The notes under the pieces were generated by a model that made no database searches, was not told where the DNA came from, and was given only the letters and a program-made list of their open reading frames with translations. From NCBI GenBank assembly GCA_035041965.1, contig JAPYMA010002791.1, forward strand, positions 1 to 64,000: a DNA stretch of 64,000 nt, read 5' to 3'. Of this stretch, positions 24,107 to 37,271 are shown piece after piece. Made by a program: the position numbers and the translations under genes. Origin of the DNA: Anisakis pegreffii. Its lineage: Eukaryota > Nematoda > Chromadorea > Rhabditida > Anisakidae. Positions within the stretch are counted from its first letter, which is position 1. Each line of letters opens with the position of its first letter.

Positions 24107-26895
24107 GACTGAGATTGTTTTCGATTGTTGAGTGATGGCTGAATATGCATTATGATGAATTGATTTGATCATTCTCGAATTTCTGCTTAGTGCTTTTTAT
24201 TTTGCGTTTGGTTTTTTTTATGTTTGCTTGTTTTGGTGCCGACATTTCGTTGATATTCTGTCGCTTCGTTTTCGTATCAGGCTCGTGGTTACAACTCGTC
24301 TGAATTTGAAAAGAGTGAGTGGCAATATGGGGTAGTACTTAATATTTTTGGCTGGTTGGCAACTTATAGTGTTTCAGTCGTGTTTGTTTCATATTTATAG
24401 GAAAATTTTTGAGTGAGCCGAACATTAGAGGCAATAGACTGACATCGTTCACAGTCTCCTGTAATGACTATGGGCCGTCCTTTTCATAGTAGAGTTCAGT
24501 GTATCCAAGGGGATAATTCAGGGAGTGCGCGCTTCTCTTGCTCCTCCGGTGATTGGTCGAATAGGTAGAGAGGGCAGAAGGGAGAAAGAAGGAATAAAAG
24601 ATAAGCCAAGAGAAATCCGCTTCAGAATTCAGCTATTTTCCTGGAATAGAGAGCGTTTTGCGCTCATCGATCGCCCTCCTCTCTTCCTTCCTGTTAAAAG
24701 TTCTGGTCACACCATTCATAGAGAAGTTTATAATTGTCACATAATCAAATAGAAAAACAAATTTGTCATATTATCTCATTGTCTCATCTCGTATTTCTTG
24801 TAATCACATCAGAATGTCAGGAAATTGTGACATTTTGAGCCGAATGTTCTGCGATTGAAAAGATTATTTTGCGAAGGATTCATCGAATTAATGATGTGAC
24901 GTATAGTAGTGAGCCGGTGATTCAGTGCTGAATGCTTTATCTGTTTCGTTTGTTGCCTTGTTATGCGTTGAGATGTGGCTGTTGCGTTGAGAATTTTATG
25001 GTGATTAATGCTCCAAACTGAATGAGATTAATGAGCAAAAAAAAGCAAATGAGAAATTTTTTATGCAGTGGGAATCTAAAATTTTGCGAACGACTTTGTT
25101 ACAACACTTAAGAGTGCATAAAATTTGATGCGCTTATAAAAATGCGTTGCAGAAGAGTGAGGAAATTGTTATTTGTTATGAAGAAATTAGATGAAAGGGT
25201 TGAAGAATGTCAAAAATGTTTCCAATATACGAATCTGACGAATTTCATTGTTATTGGTATCGTTTAAAGTGTGACCTTTAGAGTTATCGGAAATGTTAAA
25301 TGTCCCATTGTGGTGGTGTATTAAGGTAGGCATCTTTATGCGATGCAAATTTTATGCGTTGTATCTTTAAACTATCAGTCATGGAACTTAGATTTCTTTA
25401 GTCGAACGAAAATCGTTCAGTTTCGAGCATAGATTTCACAGTGTATTGTTGTAGAAATATTGAATTCAGAAGCTATATCAGTCATCACTTGTAAAATGAT
25501 GTGCTTTTTGTTTTCAGAATGGAACTAGGGGTCAGTGCATGATGATGTTAGTAGCTTGTTTGAGTACAAAATACGTGACTCTAATTGTACAACTATTTCA
25601 TCGCTATTGTTTTTTCAACTTCACTGTTATTATTATTATTACTCGTTTTCTAAAATTTATTGTTGTGTTCGTTTTGTTATGATTGCGATTGTTATTGTTT
25701 ACTCCACTTTAAAAGTGCTTTCTTTGCAGTGAATTATTGTTCTTCCAAGTATGATCATTGTCATCCTGTTCAGAAGCTAAATGTTGTCGATGAATGCTGT
25801 GCTGTACGTATCAACCGGTTATGAGAGATATGCGATCAAATTCTTGAAGTGGACGAATATATAATATCAATTCACCGCTTTTTGTTTTGAAACACGGTTT
25901 ATACCTAATTGTGAGATTGTTGAAGCTGAATTTTGTGATACTTCCTCAGAAATACTGCTCCAAAAATAGGCAGTTGAGTGCATTATTTGCAATTGGCAGG
26001 TTCAAAGTGAACGGCAAGCGATGCACAATAATGAATGGTCCATTCGAAATGAGATCGCTCGATTTAGTCAAATCTGTCGTATAGATATTATGATTTATTC
26101 CCATTTTCGTGTTTTTAATGATATTTTCCCCAAAACGCGAATGTCATTGATGCGGTTCTTTTTTTGGTTTGTTCATCTGTTTGTTGTATGCTTAACTGCT
26201 GAAGACTTTCTGATATCATTATCTATCGTAACACTATTGTAGTTATCACTATGATTGCAATTATTATCGATATTGATGAGATTTGTTGAAGTTTCGTTGT
26301 TCTGTTTCATTTATTTCCACTGTAATGTTATTAAGATTTGGCCTGAAGTGTAAGCAGCAAAAGCAGCATAAAATGTAACGTTGTTGTTTGTTATTAAAGA
26401 AGAATAAATAAATGAATAACTATCAAATGAACGTTCGTTAATGAATCAGTGAAGCAACTGAATAAATAAACTAACACGATAAATGTGCTAAAGCTCATTG
26501 CAGATAAGATAATGATAAATAAATGATCGCACATCATTGGAATAAGCACTGATTTGATTGTTGGGAAATGGTGAGAATAAAGTTAACGATATACGTGGTT
26601 GAGTCAAGAAGTAAATGCATGTTTGCAATAAAATACTTTCCGTTTTGACATATTCAAATATAGTAGAGATCAGGCTTATAAAAATAGCCTAACTCTTGTT
26701 TATGTTCGCCTGATTTTTAATCTTGGAATGGTCATTGTTTTGTTTATATGCATTGAATGCTCTAGACTCAAGCGAGAGATGCTTCACCGGTGATTACGCA
26801 CGGAAAAGCTATAAAGGCATTCCACTTGCAATCCTATCAGATTTATTTCACATCTAATGACGACAATAACCCAGTGGTTCACATGTTGTCCCATG
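24107..26895. other. Intergenic, nothing recognised
   Basis: AT-rich spacer downstream of gene A. Short open frames here lack splice context or protein-like composition. Confidence 0.5.
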
Positions 26896-29158
26896 TTCAG
26901 TCTAACTGTATTCTTAGGTTTGCCCGGTAATATAGCAATTTCTCCACATCGGTCGACTGCACACAACCTCTAGATTCAGAAAAACATATATATTGTCGGG
27001 CGATTTTGCTATTTTGAGGGGATATAACTATTTTATTAAAGCTATCATCTCAGCTAGCGCAATGCTGCTCACTCATATGCATTTAATCACCATAGATCAA
27101 TAGATATACTATCGAAATATAGGTTTGAAACATTCAAGCCTAGGGTCTTCTCAGGTTTGCCCGGTAACATATTGATGTTTACACATCGTTTAATTCAGCA
27201 GAATCTCTGCTCTCTATAAATGAAAACCGTGCCAAAAAATTCCACCTCTACGAGGAGATCTAGCTATTTATATGACCCAATAGGGTTTGCGACATTGAAG
27301 CCTACCGTACTCTCAGCTTTGACCAGTAATATATCAATTTCTTCAGACCAATCGATCCAGCAGAATCTCTGCATTAAGGAAAATATATATTTTGTCGAGC
27401 GATTTTGCTTTATTGAGGAGATAGAGCTATTTTATTAAAGCTGTCATCTCAACTAGCGTAATGCTGTGCTCACTCATATGCATTTGATCACCATAGATCA
27501 ATAGATATTATACACTACTATAGAAATATAGGTTTGAAACATTCAAGCCTAGGGTCTTCTCAGGTTTGCCCGGTGACATATTGATGTTTACACATCATTT
27601 AATTCAGCAGAATCTGAATTAAATGAAGAATTCCACCTCTGCGAGGAGATCTAGCTATTTTCCTGGTGTCTTAGAGGTTAGCACATTCAAGCCTACCGTA
27701 CTCTCAGCTTTAACCAGTAACATATAAATTTCTTCACATCAATCGATCGATCAAGATCTCTGGATAAAGAAAATCATATATTATGCCGAGCGATTTTGCT
27801 CTGTTGAGGAGATCTAGCTAATTTATTAAAGCTGGCATCTCAACTAGCGCTGCATTGCTCATTGTTATGCATTGTATCACTATAGATCAATAAATGTTAT
27901 ACATTAGTGTAGAAATATAGGCTTGATACATTCAAGGCTAACGTCTTTCTCAGGTTCGCTCGGTAACATATTTAATTTTTTAAATCATTTGATTGAGCAG
28001 AATCTCTGCTTTCTGAAAATGAAAAGCTTTCCAAGAAATTTCACCTCTACGAGGAGATATATTTATTTTGCTGATTCGATAGGGGGTAGCACATTCAAGC
28101 CTACCGTACTCTCAGCTTTGACCAGTAACATATCAATTTCTTCACACTAATCGATCGAGCGGAATCACTGCATTAAGAAAATTATATATTTTGTCGAGCG
28201 ATTTATCATTGTTGAGGAGATATAGCTATTTTATTAAAGCTATCGTCTCAACTAGCGCAATGCTGCTCACTCATATGCAATAGATCACTATAGATCAATA
28301 GATATTATACATTACTATAGAAATATAGGTTTGTTGCATTCAAGCCTAAAGTCTTCTCAGGTTTGCCCGGTAATATATCAATGTTTATACATCATTCGAT
28401 TGAGCAGAATCTCTGCTTTCTGAAAATGAAAAGTTTGTCGGAAAATTCTACCTCTACGAGGAGATATAGCTATTTTCCTGATGTTATGGGGGTTAGCACA
28501 TTCAAGCCTGCCGTCTTCTCAGGTTTGCCCAGTAACATATCCATTTCTTCATACCAGTCGATCGAGCAGAATTTCTGCATTCCGAAAAATATATAATTTG
28601 TCGGTTGATTTTGCTTAGTTGAGGATATATAGCTATTTTATTAAAGCTATCTCAGTTAGCGCAATGGTGGTCATCGATATGCATTGTATCACTATAGATC
28701 AATAGATATCATACATTACTATAGAATTATAGGTTTGATACATTCAAGCCTGGCGTCTCCTGATGTTTGCCCGGTAACATATTAATGTTTATACATTATT
28801 CGATTGAGCAGAACCTCTGCTTTCTGAAAATGAAAAGTTTGCCGAGAAATTCCACGTCTCTGAGGAGATATAGTTATTTTCCTGATGCTATAAGGGTTAG
28901 CACATTCAAGCCTACCGTACTCTCAGCTTTGACCAGTAACATATCAATTTCTTCACATCAATCGATCGAGCAGAATCTCTGCATTCAGAAAAATATATAT
29001 TTTGTCGGGCGGCTTTGCTCTGTTGAGAAGATATAGCTAATTTATTAAAGCTATCATCTCAACTAGCGCAATGCTGCTCATTGATATGCATTTGATCACT
29101 ATAGATCAATGGATATTACACATTACTATAGAAATTTAGGTGTCATACATTCAAGCTT
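26896..29158. repeat. Tandem satellite, ~400-bp composite unit, 5-6 copies
   Basis: The phrase TTTGCCCGGTAACATAT(T/C) recurs near 26920, 27157, 27567, 27956, 28362 and 28767, so the period is about 390-410 bp. Inside each unit a related block, TTGACCAGTAACATATCAAT, sits about 150 bp further on. Both blocks are preceded by CATTCAAGCCTA and followed by GAGCAGAATCTCTGC. The 400-bp unit therefore appears to be an older ~150/250-bp duplication amplified as a higher-order unit. Short open frames inside repeat with the unit and are not genes. Confidence 0.9.
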
Positions 29159-30044
29159 ATATTTCAATCTCTTTCTTATCATATTGGTTATCTCACCTTT
29201 TGTAATGTCTAATAAGAGATTTAGCAGTCGGCGATTTCGTGCCTACAAAGTCTGTTAATTTGAAATACAAGTGGCTGCTGTTTTATTGTTCACAGTTTAG
29301 TTTGCTTACGATGGCAATGAGCCTTCTCACAATCACATTTCATGAATCCGTTCCACAGCAAGGGTTGAAAAACGATAGGTTGAGGGGCAAAATAGGTTGA
29401 AAAACGTTGATTTAAGACAACTGAGCATTGACTTTAGTGAGAGTTTAGAGGGAAAACTGACCGTTTGATCAATCTATTTCTCAGCTGATGAGAGGAATTA
29501 AAAGACTGAATGAATGATAAGATAATATAACCTAGCGAATGAACACTTTGCATACACCATATATGATATGTTGTCTTGAGACATTGTCTTAACAGCAAAT
29601 TGTTATTGCTTGAGGAATGAAGAAGATAAAAGCAAATGAGACAAAAGACAATCTCTGCTATCTGCTAGACTGCTCGGTTAACCAAATGAGAAGATACATT
29701 GCCACTGTAAGAATGATGCTCAAATGAAAGAAATGCTTTGAAGACTGAAGATATTTCGTTGAAAAAACTATTGCTTCATATGACAGAAGAGATATTGGCG
29801 TTGTTGTTGGGTTCATCAATTGTCTTATTGCATTGTTTACCTTGTCTCTTGCATTATCTTGTTTTGTCTTGAGACAATCTTAACCATATATATTATGTTG
29901 AGCATGAAATATGCATCATGTAGTATAGAATCTCTTCAAATATGACAAAACATGATTACGCTGAGCACGCCCAACTTCTCTGTATCACATTAATTGAACA
30001 ATATCTCTTCCTATTGCATGGGAAATCATCATATCATCTTTTAG

Positions 30045-30233
30045 TTAATAGAATAGCATAAAAAATTCTGCAACAATACAAAAAACATAGGTGTCAACAT
30101 TTGTTGCATTTGTTGTACAGGTTGAACATTTTTTTTCTCGATCAAATCGCAGCCGGTTCTCCCTACGTTCTTCTTCTTCTTGTTCAAAATGTTCCTTTGC
30201 TGTTTGTTTCTTACCATGGATTTGTTTTTTCAT
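30045..30233 (-). CDS. Hypothetical charged short ORF or first exon
   Basis: ATG at 30233 opens a 62-residue frame whose first 37 residues are highly charged and helix-prone (KQTAKEHFEQEEEERRENRL) and end near a Cys pair; the remainder is hydrophobic. It is divergent from gene B with 204 bp between the two starts. I do not recognise it. It could be the first exon of a minus-strand gene or chance. Confidence 0.25.
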   Translation of the reverse strand: MKKQIHGKKQTAKEHFEQEEEERRENRLRFDREKKCSTCTTNATNVDTYVFCIVAEFFMLFY

Positions 30234-30364
30234 TGAGCAATAATCTTTGCAATATCTTCAGATAAGTATAATTCGTCCAAATAGCCATTTTCACGTGTAT
30301 TTCGTTGCGCTTTTCTTATGGTGTAATCGCGATTTTTTGAGTGAATTGGGCGATTTCAGAAGAC

Positions 30365-30373
30365 TATATAATA
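30365..30373 (+). promoter_or_regulatory. TATA-like box of gene B
   Basis: TATATAATA about 65-70 bp upstream of the ATG at 30438. Confidence 0.4.
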
Positions 30374-30437
30374 GAACGTTATATCGGGTTACGATAACCC
30401 AAACTTCGGCTGCGTGCCTCGGCTTATCAGAGGAACA

Positions 30438-33400
30438 ATGAAGTCAGCAAGAGCAACTACAAGTTTAATGTCGACTGGCTTTTTTGAACGTCTTCCGAGT
30501 TCATTCATCACAGATTTATGTTTTTATGCTGACGATGTCCGGGATATTATCAGTCTCCAGGTTCGAGCTAAACCTATTCATCGAATCAGTTGATCTGAAA
30601 CTCATTCAACTATCTGCAACTGCAGAACGTGCGATTAATCGCACGTAACATCCAGTCGATATAGTATCGCATGTTAAAATCAACGTGCGATTCATAAGGA
30701 TTCTTATTGTGAGTAATGTTCCGTTGGAAGCCCCGATTTGTTAAATCGGTGAAGAAGCTGAAGCTGAACAATAAGGAAATTAATGCACTTTGCAAGAAAA
30801 CTGTATTCTTGATCTTTTCAATCTATGTCAGTGGTTTTCATAGGGGTTGAAATTACCTGTTTTAGGTAATGTCATGGGGAAAAGGGGTAGCATCGGCCTA
30901 CCAGATCATCGAAAGGGGTGATGGGTACTTGAACGTGAGAACCGCTGATCCCTGTTATGCCATGCAATGTTGCCATAGTAGATAGTGTACAAAGCATTTT
31001 CATGCAAAATGAGCCTTGAAGAAATTTAAAAATGTAATCAGTAGTTAATTCTAGGAAGCTGAGCCAAGCATTTCATCGTTGATCAATAAAGTCTTCTGGA
31101 GCGGTCAAAACTGTTTGGTACTGGGATCAAGAGATCAACGCATCGAGTATTGTGCAGTACAAACTGCTGATGAAGCTCATTCAACAAAAATTCATTGTGA
31201 TCTCCATACTATCAAGCAAACCATCCTTAAATCAGTTAATCTAAAAGAATTCCGAATGCATCGGAACTCGGGTTTTGATGAACGCGAAGAAATTGAAGTG
31301 ATCAAAGCGATTACTCAATCAGGTATCACGTTCATCATTGAGTGATCACAATTATTATGTGAATTCATTCACAATAATAAGTGCTTCCATGTCTCAAGCG
31401 TCCAACGTGAGTTTCATGCAGATTACCGAGAATTTTGAAGATTTGAACAGTTTCAAGATGCAGTTTGAAATTTTTTGCTAAGCGATCGAAGCAGATCAAA
31501 ATGGAATTGCAATTATTTCTGAAAGCTATTGTTGAATGAGCTACTCTCTGGTTGAAAAGAGTTAGGTCTTTGCGTGGAATAACTCAGAATAACCAAAAAA
31601 CGAAAGGAGTACACATATGTGTGTAGCAAGCACTGCACCGTATGTCACTCGAAATTTCGATTTTCTAACTGTAAATCACATTTGAGGTGCGAAACTAACA
31701 AGTATTACGCTGAAATTCTGGAATTTTGAATACTTACAACATCGTAATAATCGAAACTTTTATTGGCCCACAAAAATTATCAGTCAGGTTCGTTCAGTTA
31801 ATTTATTTTAAACCAAAAGCTGTTTTCTTTATATCTCAAGTTGATAAAGTTAAGTTGATAATATCAATTTTTGCATGACGATACACGATACTCGTATTAC
31901 ATTGTTATTAAATCACGCCAGATCTCATATGTTCAGAGCCATACGCAGGTTGAAGTGCAATTTCTTCCCTTTCAATTTCTTCAGATCTTATAGTAAGCAT
32001 ATGATATTGAAACGATCAGAATGTAAAGATATGATCTGAACGAATACTTGTTCACTTAATTCCTTGTCCACTTACAAAGTTTTTAAATTTCGTTACTTGA
32101 ATTTTCATACTCATCTCGAGTTTGTTCTATTTTCAGCACCTCACTGAACTGGTTTATGCAAATCGTGCAACGTTACGATATTTGAGCATTGGTTTGAAGA
32201 TGTCCTTTCAATTGGAGTTTTTGAAATCCAGCAATGTGGATGGTAATAATCTTGAACTGAATTCAACCGGTAATTGTGATTCGCAAACGTTTGCACTCGC
32301 CTTCTATCCACTTATAAAAGCCTTTCTCTCAAGTATGTTTCTTCTCAATGTATTCAGTTTCATTATCTTATTCAGTTCCCAAAAAAATTGAAGAAACCGC
32401 TGCAAATTGTTGAAAATCATAATTCATCGAGTGTTACTCTCTTTTAATTCTCACCCATCAAAATTTGTTCCAATCCTATCATAATCCTAACGTTTCTTGC
32501 AATCCACTTTGTTTCAGACAGTACATTGCTTTATGAGGTTCGCCTGAATGTCAGTTGTAAACAACGTGATCGCATTAAATGTGCTTTACAACGTGCTTAT
32601 CAATCTGCACTGCTTAACTTCATTGATCGAATTCATCTGAAAAAGTTTGTTTCATTTTGAGCATTTCATTCAATTACGTCCTCTTTTGCTATCCCACTCA
32701 CTAGTAATGCGTTCTTTTTGCCGAATTTTCCAAGCCGAAATGTATATGTCAAAACGTCTACCCTATATGGGTAAATAATAAGCTGCTTATATTAGTCAAA
32801 TGCATCAGAAACCGTAAATAAGACTGGTGAAGTCGTGGGGCAATCTTTGTTGTGGTATTTTTTACATAGCCTTATCCCATTATCATCAGATCTACTTGCG
32901 ATAAATTTCGCTTAATGCTATTTTGCAAAACAATGCAATGGCGAAAGAGAGCAAGCGGCGATCAAATACTGTTTCATTAACATGAAATGAGCTCATTGTC
33001 AGCTTTTCGAAAGATGCGAGAATAATCTCACAAAACAAGTTGATTGATCATATCCCATAGTCGTTTTCAGGATGGATATCCGAATTTGCGGCACACAAGG
33101 AGTAGAAATGGAGGACGTGGCTGAGCTAATGGGTTCTATGTCAACTTACCTGTTCAATATGTATCAGCTAAGAAGCATCGTTTGGAAATTCTCCGCATTA
33201 AAGGTTCTGTCAATACTTTATATTTTTATTGTCATCATCAATACTTTATATCGTCAACTTACCCACGTTAAACAAACTTTTGATTATTTTCGTACAAATT
33301 ATCAATATACGATACTGCTTAACTGAGCATATATACACTTTCAATGAGGAATTCAATGATACAGTTCATCTATTCCATTTAGTTTTGAAGATTATTATGT

Positions 33401-33642
33401 TCAGTTTGATGATAATTTACTCCTTATTTCAATTTCAGTTCAATCTCAATGAAATGTTACCGTATTTTGAATCAATTCGAACCCAGAAAGGTCTTCATTT
33501 TGATACTACGGTCATAGACGCTAATCAAAATATACGATTCGAAAGATTCACTATGCCAATATGTCGCGACTCCAAACCATCATGTCCTGTGCTATCCAAG
33601 AACTCGTTGTGGAATTCACATCAAGCTATCCAGTGCGTATAA
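30438..33642 (+). CDS. F-box/leucine-rich-repeat-like protein B
   Basis: ATG 30438 opens an exon ending at 30560 that encodes an F-box-like segment (FERLPSSFITDLCFYADDVR). Further exons are 31055-31322, 32137-32332, 32518-32644, 33071-33203 and 33439-33642 (TAA). Phases close except between 31322 and 32137, where about 2 mod 3 coding bases are missing. An 8-bp segment at 31985-31992 with flanking AG and GTAAGC would exactly restore the frame, but a larger exon may exist. The product is about 350 aa, with leucine-rich patches (VNLKEFRMHRNSGF, ATLRYLSIGL). Orientation and plan resemble gene A, so the two may be old paralogues; sequence identity by eye is low. A MITE lies in the first intron. 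Confidence 0.65.
30829..30947. mobile_element. 119-bp hAT-like MITE in intron 1 of gene B
   Basis: Begins CAGTGGTTTTCATAGGGGTT and ends TTGAACGTGAGAACCGCTG, so its ends form an imperfect CAGYGGTTCTCA inverted repeat. Flanking octamers ATCTATGT and ATCCCTGT match at 6 of 8 positions, consistent with an aged 8-bp target duplication. The reverse complement aligns along its length with 9401-9511, including a central hairpin of the form ATTACCT-AAAAC-AGGTAAT. Confidence 0.8.
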
Positions 33643-36600
33643 TGCTCGTTATTATTCAGTGTTATTCTTCGCTTCAGATGAATTTTGAGAGTCGTTTTAG
33701 ATTCAGCGTCCTTTCAAATGACTAATTTGTACGAGATTCGGTAGAGATTCCAAATTTTAATCCGATAACATTAGATGTCCGTTTCCGATAACAACTTTTT
33801 GCGACGATATACCCGTTGTGACCTTGTTCAGTTCGACTCTAAAATCTGTTCATAAGTCAACGATAATTGTTTCTGTTGATCTTATCTACCTCATTATCAT
33901 TGATTAACTCATTGCTCATTGTTATGTAAATATTATGCAAAGTTTCTAGTTGTTCATTTCATTTGTATTAATGTTATTTCAAGTTTTAATGAGCTTTTTT
34001 GTCGGTGTGGTTTATATGATTATTAGCCAAAACCCCCTAGAATGCCATTGTTTTTGCTGTAATTATCGTTGACAATAGTGTTATCGTTGTTATTATCGTT
34101 TACTGTAGTATCAGTTCTGGATTGTATTTAGTAACATATTAAAGTTTCGACGTTTTTGATCGTATATGAGCATCGTTTATTGCGCTTACGTTATCGAACT
34201 GAATTGAAGTGCCAAATAAATCTATTTTTCGTATGATATTTGTTTGCCTCGTTCCTTAATGGTTTCAATGCAAAAACTTTTCATTTTCAAAAGATTCAAT
34301 CAGATTTCGTAAAGCATTTTGCGGATTTTTTGCTCAATTCAAGTTTTTGAGGTCTGCTAGTCGCCTTCTTCAAATGAGAAACAACGTCACAAAATCAAAA
34401 ATAATATCCAAACTGGCAAAGTGCAAATAACAATATCAAATTTTCTCATAGAACCAAATGAAATGGGAGGAAATAAAAGCATAGAATAAATGATGCCATT
34501 ATTATTATCATTATTGTTATTATTGTTATTATTATTATTATTATAACTATTATTATTATCATTATTACTATTGTTATTATCGTTGTTATTATTATCAATT
34601 TTATCATTATTACCACCACTACTATTATTGTTATTATCATTACCACTATTGTTGCTATTCCTATTGCGATTACTATTATTAATCTTTTTATTTCATGTAC
34701 TTATTGCGCACAATTTGATGACCCATTTTCGAATGTTCATGCATTATTGATGATTTCTGACAATTATTCACTGCAAAAAAGTCAATTCGCAGAAATGATC
34801 GACAGAGAATATGATTAAAAATGATGATGAAATGAGTATCGTATGCTAAATGACAGAGTCGAATCATCTTCGCCGAAAACAACACAGAGAACAATGATTC
34901 AACGCAATCGATCTCATCAATTCACAATATCTCACTCATACTCTTCGTCTTTGCCTCTAAAAACCTGAACATTTTGTTCAATTCCGAATTTTCTCAAAAA
35001 GAATTCTGAATTTTCCCAAAAAAAATTTTCTCTTTCTAAAATTCCCCAAAAACATTCGAACCGAACCCATCCAACCAACCACCGAATGATTCATACGTAA
35101 AGAATTCGCATTCTCAGTTCCTTTCAGCAGCATCTCTTCTTTAGTCACCCATCGCCCGCGCTCACTAATCACATTAATTGCCCAAAAATTACCTCAAAAA
35201 ACGAGCTTGAACCGGAAATTTCAAATGAACGACCAAATGAATGGATGAATGCTTTCATGACTACTGAATGCATCAATGGGATGCGTTACTGAATGAAAAA
35301 AAAAACGAAGAAAGGAAGAAAGAAATGGAATTTCAAAAAATTATGCGAAAATGAATGCAGCAGACTTGTTGTGTGTATACCTTTCGGTGTACAACACCGA
35401 GCATGAATGTGTACCTATATGAGCACGATTGTACTTCTATACAAATAACAACAAAAGCAATCCTAATAACAGCATTACTGAGTTAAACTGAACTTTTTTC
35501 GCTTAGTTTCTTTCGAATTCTCGACATTCCAAGTGTCCTCTTCAATAATGATAATAATTTAAATGTCAGACAATTCGGTGAATCAATAAAATTTTCACAT
35601 CAAATCTCAACAACATTTAACGAACTTATGATTAGCAATGACAAAATTTTGAGAAAATTCCACCAGAGTGATGTACAACGTAAATGATTCGATTTGCAAG
35701 CAAAAACCCTCTCTCAAATCTATCGAACTGATTTGAGGTTTATATAATGGCTAATTGAAAGTCAATCATTACAGAGTAATTCAACATCTCCAGCAATAAT
35801 TAAATGTGAATCACTCGAAAAACACAGGCAATGCAAAAATGCATCAATCGAAAATTTTGTAAATTTTTCAATCAACTCTATTGCTGCCAAATGCTCTTCC
35901 CTATTGTTATTGATGTCAATTGCAATTATCACCGTTACTCATTCCGTGACTTTTAGAAATTACCTGAATTAGTTCGAGAAAGCATTTCTTTGCATGTTGC
36001 TCAATTTGATTGTCTTGACTGTTCTTTAAATTTCCCTACAACGGAACTTGAATAATGATTGAATAATTTCTTGAATAATCACGCTCATTTATTACCAAAA
36101 TGAAATGTGATCAGTATCGCACCACTCATCCGTCCCTCCCTCCCATCCAATTCATCCGCATTGAATGGTTATAGGTATGTGCATAATTCACATCGACAAA
36201 ACGAGTATTCTGAATGTGATACATGAAAGTTTTATTGCAATGCAAAAACAATAAAACCAGCACTTCGAATTACAATGCAACCTTTTTGTTAGTTCGCTTT
36301 CTCGACTGCAATTGGAATTTTTTGAAGCATATATCAGTGCATTGTCGGATATCCTAACTGAAATTCAGGCGATTTGAATGGACTGCAAAGATAGCTTACA
36401 TTGCAGTTAGGTTCAACATCCACTGAAGCAGTGTTCTGTAGAATGACAGATTCCTTGGCACTTATTGTATTGTCTTTGTACCGTTTCAATCTTACTCATG
36501 GATCATCACGTTTCAGCTTTAAGATTTTTAAAAATGCTAACAGCATTCTATGCGCTGACTGTCTTGAACCGCTCTCATCTCTGTGCATGTAGCCATTAGA

Positions 36601-37047
36601 GGATCAGAGTTAATCGTAAACTAAGTAATTCCTCAAAGATGAACTGTCCACAGGAGAAGATAATTTCGAATTTGATCGCTCATCTGATCAAGTTGTCTGT
36701 TGTTTGATCGTTTGGTCAGATTTCTGGGATCTAATAGGTCGATGCTCATCTTATTTATGCAATAATTTGAAGTAATACAATGAAATACTTTCGAAAGCAT
36801 GAAAATTGTGGTGTGCTGAAGGCATGTGAACAGTATTGGTTAATGAGCACTAGTAAATGCATATCATCCATCACTTAATTGATTAATGTTACAAGTAATT
36901 GCAAACTTGTTATTTATTGTGTTCAATACTGCTGTTGAATGTTCCGTGCATGCTTTATGATTTTTTGACTTCGTTAGTAGAATTACTGTTAATACATGCA
37001 TATGCATCTCAATCATTATTTTTATCGTTTTCGCTATTAACATCGCT
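33643..37047. other. Gene-poor AT-rich region
   Basis: Contains an imperfect TTA microsatellite (34494-34685). I see no gene that can be supported. Confidence 0.5.
34494..34685. repeat. Imperfect (TTA/TTG/TCA)n microsatellite
   Basis: About 190 bp of ATT triplets interrupted by GTT, ATC and ACC triplets. The isoleucine/valine-rich antisense frame through it is an artefact of the repeat. Confidence 0.9.
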
Positions 37048-37271
37048 CTATTCAAAAAAGAAAGAACGAATGAAATAAGGAGATATTTGTGAAGATAAGG
37101 AGTAAGGGAACGCAAACATTTGAGTGGTGCTGTGTGCTGCTGTTCCTGAATTTGTTTCCTTTCGATGAGTTACTTGATGTTGCTGTTGCAACAGCGATGA
37201 TGGACAAGTTGAACTCGATGTCCTTGGTGCTGATGCAGTAGTCAATTGGTTATTGCTGCTACTGCTGCTGT
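37048..37271 (-). CDS. Possible terminal exon, Ser/Thr/Gln-rich
   Basis: An ACTTTACAG acceptor is followed by an open frame (one base, then Ser/Asn-rich SNSSSSSNNQLTTA, LLQQQHQ, and a more ordered MFAFPYSLSSQISPYF) ending in TAG. Incoming phase would be 2. No upstream exon is firmly linked; a candidate frame at 37469-37648 ends in its own stop. I do not recognise the protein. Confidence 0.3.

Larger units (their letters stand above)
29159..30437. other. Upstream region of gene B
   Basis: No confident gene except a possible charged minus-strand exon at 30045-30233, listed separately. A TATA-like box lies at 30365. Confidence 0.5.

Noticed and set aside
26870..26895. CAGTGGTTCACATG near the satellite start, resembling the hAT-like terminus
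   Set aside because: Only about 12 bases match, with no partner terminus or target duplication found.
27923..29036. Similar open frames recurring about every 400 bp (TSNISISSHQSIEQNLC)
   Set aside because: They follow the satellite period, shift frame between copies and are broken by stops; no sign of a gene family.
34446..34646. Ile/Val-rich minus-strand frame resembling a membrane segment
   Set aside because: Translation of the TTA microsatellite, no start context or splice support.
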